Shown here one piece after another: positions 7,354 through 7,678 of a DNA stretch of 7,678 bases (the stretch's first letter is position 1; the number at the start of each line of letters is the position of its first letter). This DNA comes from RPQK01 sp041946865. GTDB taxonomy: Bacteria; Acidobacteriota; UBA6911; RPQK01. The notes below the pieces were generated by a model. The model saw only the letters and a program-made list of their open reading frames with translations, had not been told where the DNA came from and did not search any database. A program made the translations under genes and the position numbers. The stretch lies in contig JBHGBF010000267.1 of assembly GCA_041946865.1 (NCBI GenBank), positions 1 through 7,678 of the forward strand, read 5' to 3'.

Positions 7354-7436
7354 TTGCAGGATCCTGCTTGGGCCTGGCTCTCAAAACCCCGCCTGGCCTC
7401 AGGCGAGCGACGTTCCGGCGTCCGTACGATATCCGT

Positions 7437-7479
7437 CGAGGAGTCCGGCCTTTCAGGCCGAGGAGTCGGGCCTTTCCAG
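7437..7479. repeat. Two-copy 22-bp-period direct repeat next to the heptamer array
   Basis: Copies begin at 7437 (CGAGGAGTCCGGCCTTTC) and 7459 (CGAGGAGTCGGGCCTTTC). They match at 17 of 18 bases, with the one difference at 7446/7468. The first copy and its spacer contain the hairpin 7446-7460. The second copy runs directly into the first heptamer unit at 7476. The arrangement suggests local duplication by slippage at the array edge. The sequence match is certain; the mechanism is inferred. Confidence 0.7.
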
Positions 7480-7626
7480 TTACCGGTTACCAGTTACCAG
7501 TTGCCGGTTCCCGGTTGTTGCCGGTTACCGGGTGCCGGGTGGCCGGTTACCGGTTACCGGTTGCCGGTTACCGGTTGCCGGTTACCAGTTACCAGTTGCC
7601 GGTTACCGGTTACCGGTTACCGGTTG
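7476..7626. repeat. Heptanucleotide tandem repeat array, consensus CCRGTTR, 21 units
   Basis: Twenty-one 7-bp units run from 7476 to 7626, interrupted only by TTG at 7518-7520 and G at 7542. Position 3 is G in 16 units and A in 5. Position 7 is A in 12, G in 8 and C in 1. Units 8 and 9 read CCGGGTG. A degenerate unit CCGGCTT follows at 7627. The bases at 7483-7509 recur exactly at 7578-7604 (27 bp), so the array grew partly by larger duplication. No spacers of CRISPR type are present. Heptameric arrays are known in other bacteria, for example the STRR elements of cyanobacteria, though with other unit sequences. Confidence 0.93.
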
Positions 7627-7634
7627 CCGGCTTG

Positions 7635-7666
7635 AGCCCGAAAGAGTTCTGAGGGGCCTTCGGGCT
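7635..7666. repeat. 8-bp inverted repeat flanking the array
   Basis: AGCCCGAA (7635-7642) and TTCGGGCT (7659-7666) are perfectly complementary with a 16-nt loop. G-T and T-G wobbles plus one T-A pair (7632-7634 with 7667-7669) would extend the stem in RNA. No U-tract follows on the plus strand within the remaining 12 bases. It may be a transcript-end hairpin or the edge of a larger repeated element cut off by the window end. Confidence 0.45.
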
Positions 7667-7678
7667 TGAAGCGAGAGT

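Larger units (their letters stand above)
7354..7678. other. Noncoding repeat-rich region downstream of the A2M gene
   Basis: These 325 bases hold no gene that I can support. Just after the stop codon lies the perfect 12-bp palindrome GCAGGATCCTGC (7356-7367). Then come a hairpin CGCCTG-gcct-CAGGCG (7390-7405) and a hairpin CGGCCT-ttc-AGGCCG (7446-7460). Neither hairpin is followed by a U-tract, so neither is a clear intrinsic terminator for the A2M transcript, although either could help 3'-end formation. The rest is the 22-bp duplication, the heptamer array and its 3' flank. Long open frames across the array on the plus strand are a side effect of the repeat. Confidence 0.6.

Noticed and set aside
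7446..7460. Rho-independent terminator of the A2M gene
   Set aside because: The stem CGGCCT/AGGCCG with a 3-nt loop is short and lacks a following U-tract; it is kept only as a hairpin within the noncoding region.
7476..7626. CRISPR array
   Set aside because: The units are contiguous 7-mers without unique spacers of about 30 bp, and no cas-like gene is present.
7119..7652. Open frames across the 3' repeat array with LPVTGYR repeats
   Set aside because: All three plus frames are open there because the heptamer makes no stop codon in any frame. They overlap the A2M end out of frame or start in the intergenic region without a ribosome site.

Overview
The window is a GC-rich stretch (about 60% by eye) of bacterial chromosome-type sequence. 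It carries two confident genes, transcribed divergently, and a repeat-rich tail. The large protein is a bacterial alpha-2-macroglobulin (A2M) of the long, roughly 2000-residue kind. From memory of the family, its N-terminal helical region and its C-terminal motifs (HLRDPRA, MYAPEF) look most like versions in Bacteroidota, Acidobacteriota and related phyla rather than the shorter E. coli YfhM type. GC content and the intergenic heptamer array make an Acidobacteriota-like or other environmental Gram-negative host a reasonable but weak guess.

Layout: positions 1-107 hold no gene that I can support, only a stem-loop that overlaps the end of the first gene. Positions 1007 to 108 (minus strand) encode a secreted, 299-residue beta-propeller protein of the SdiA-regulated / phytase-esterase-like type. 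Positions 1008-1221 are a divergent intergenic region with two sets of short direct repeats and a good Shine-Dalgarno sequence for the next gene. Positions 1222-7353 (plus strand) encode the A2M protein, 2043 residues. It has a Sec-type N-terminus without a lipobox, an N-terminal helical region, a chain of macroglobulin domains, a candidate bait region, an intact CTEQ thioester motif and a C-terminal macroglobulin-like domain. Positions 7354-7678 are noncoding: a palindrome, small hairpins, a duplicated 22-bp segment, a 21-copy heptamer array (consensus CCRGTTR, 7476-7626) and a flanking inverted repeat.

How the parts may work together: both proteins appear to be exported. Bacterial A2Ms are thought to trap proteases that enter the periplasm. 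Cleavage of a bait loop exposes a Cys-Gln thioester that couples covalently to the protease. The pbpC gene (penicillin-binding protein 1C) that often sits beside proteobacterial A2M genes is not seen here. The beta-propeller gene has no established link to A2M, and the shared divergent control region is the only sign of connection.

Nothing here amounts to a clearly new system. The most unusual items are the self-complementary heptamer array, the Gly/Arg/Ala/Pro-rich candidate bait segment, the six-cysteine cluster in the thioester domain, and the paired direct repeats in the divergent promoter region.
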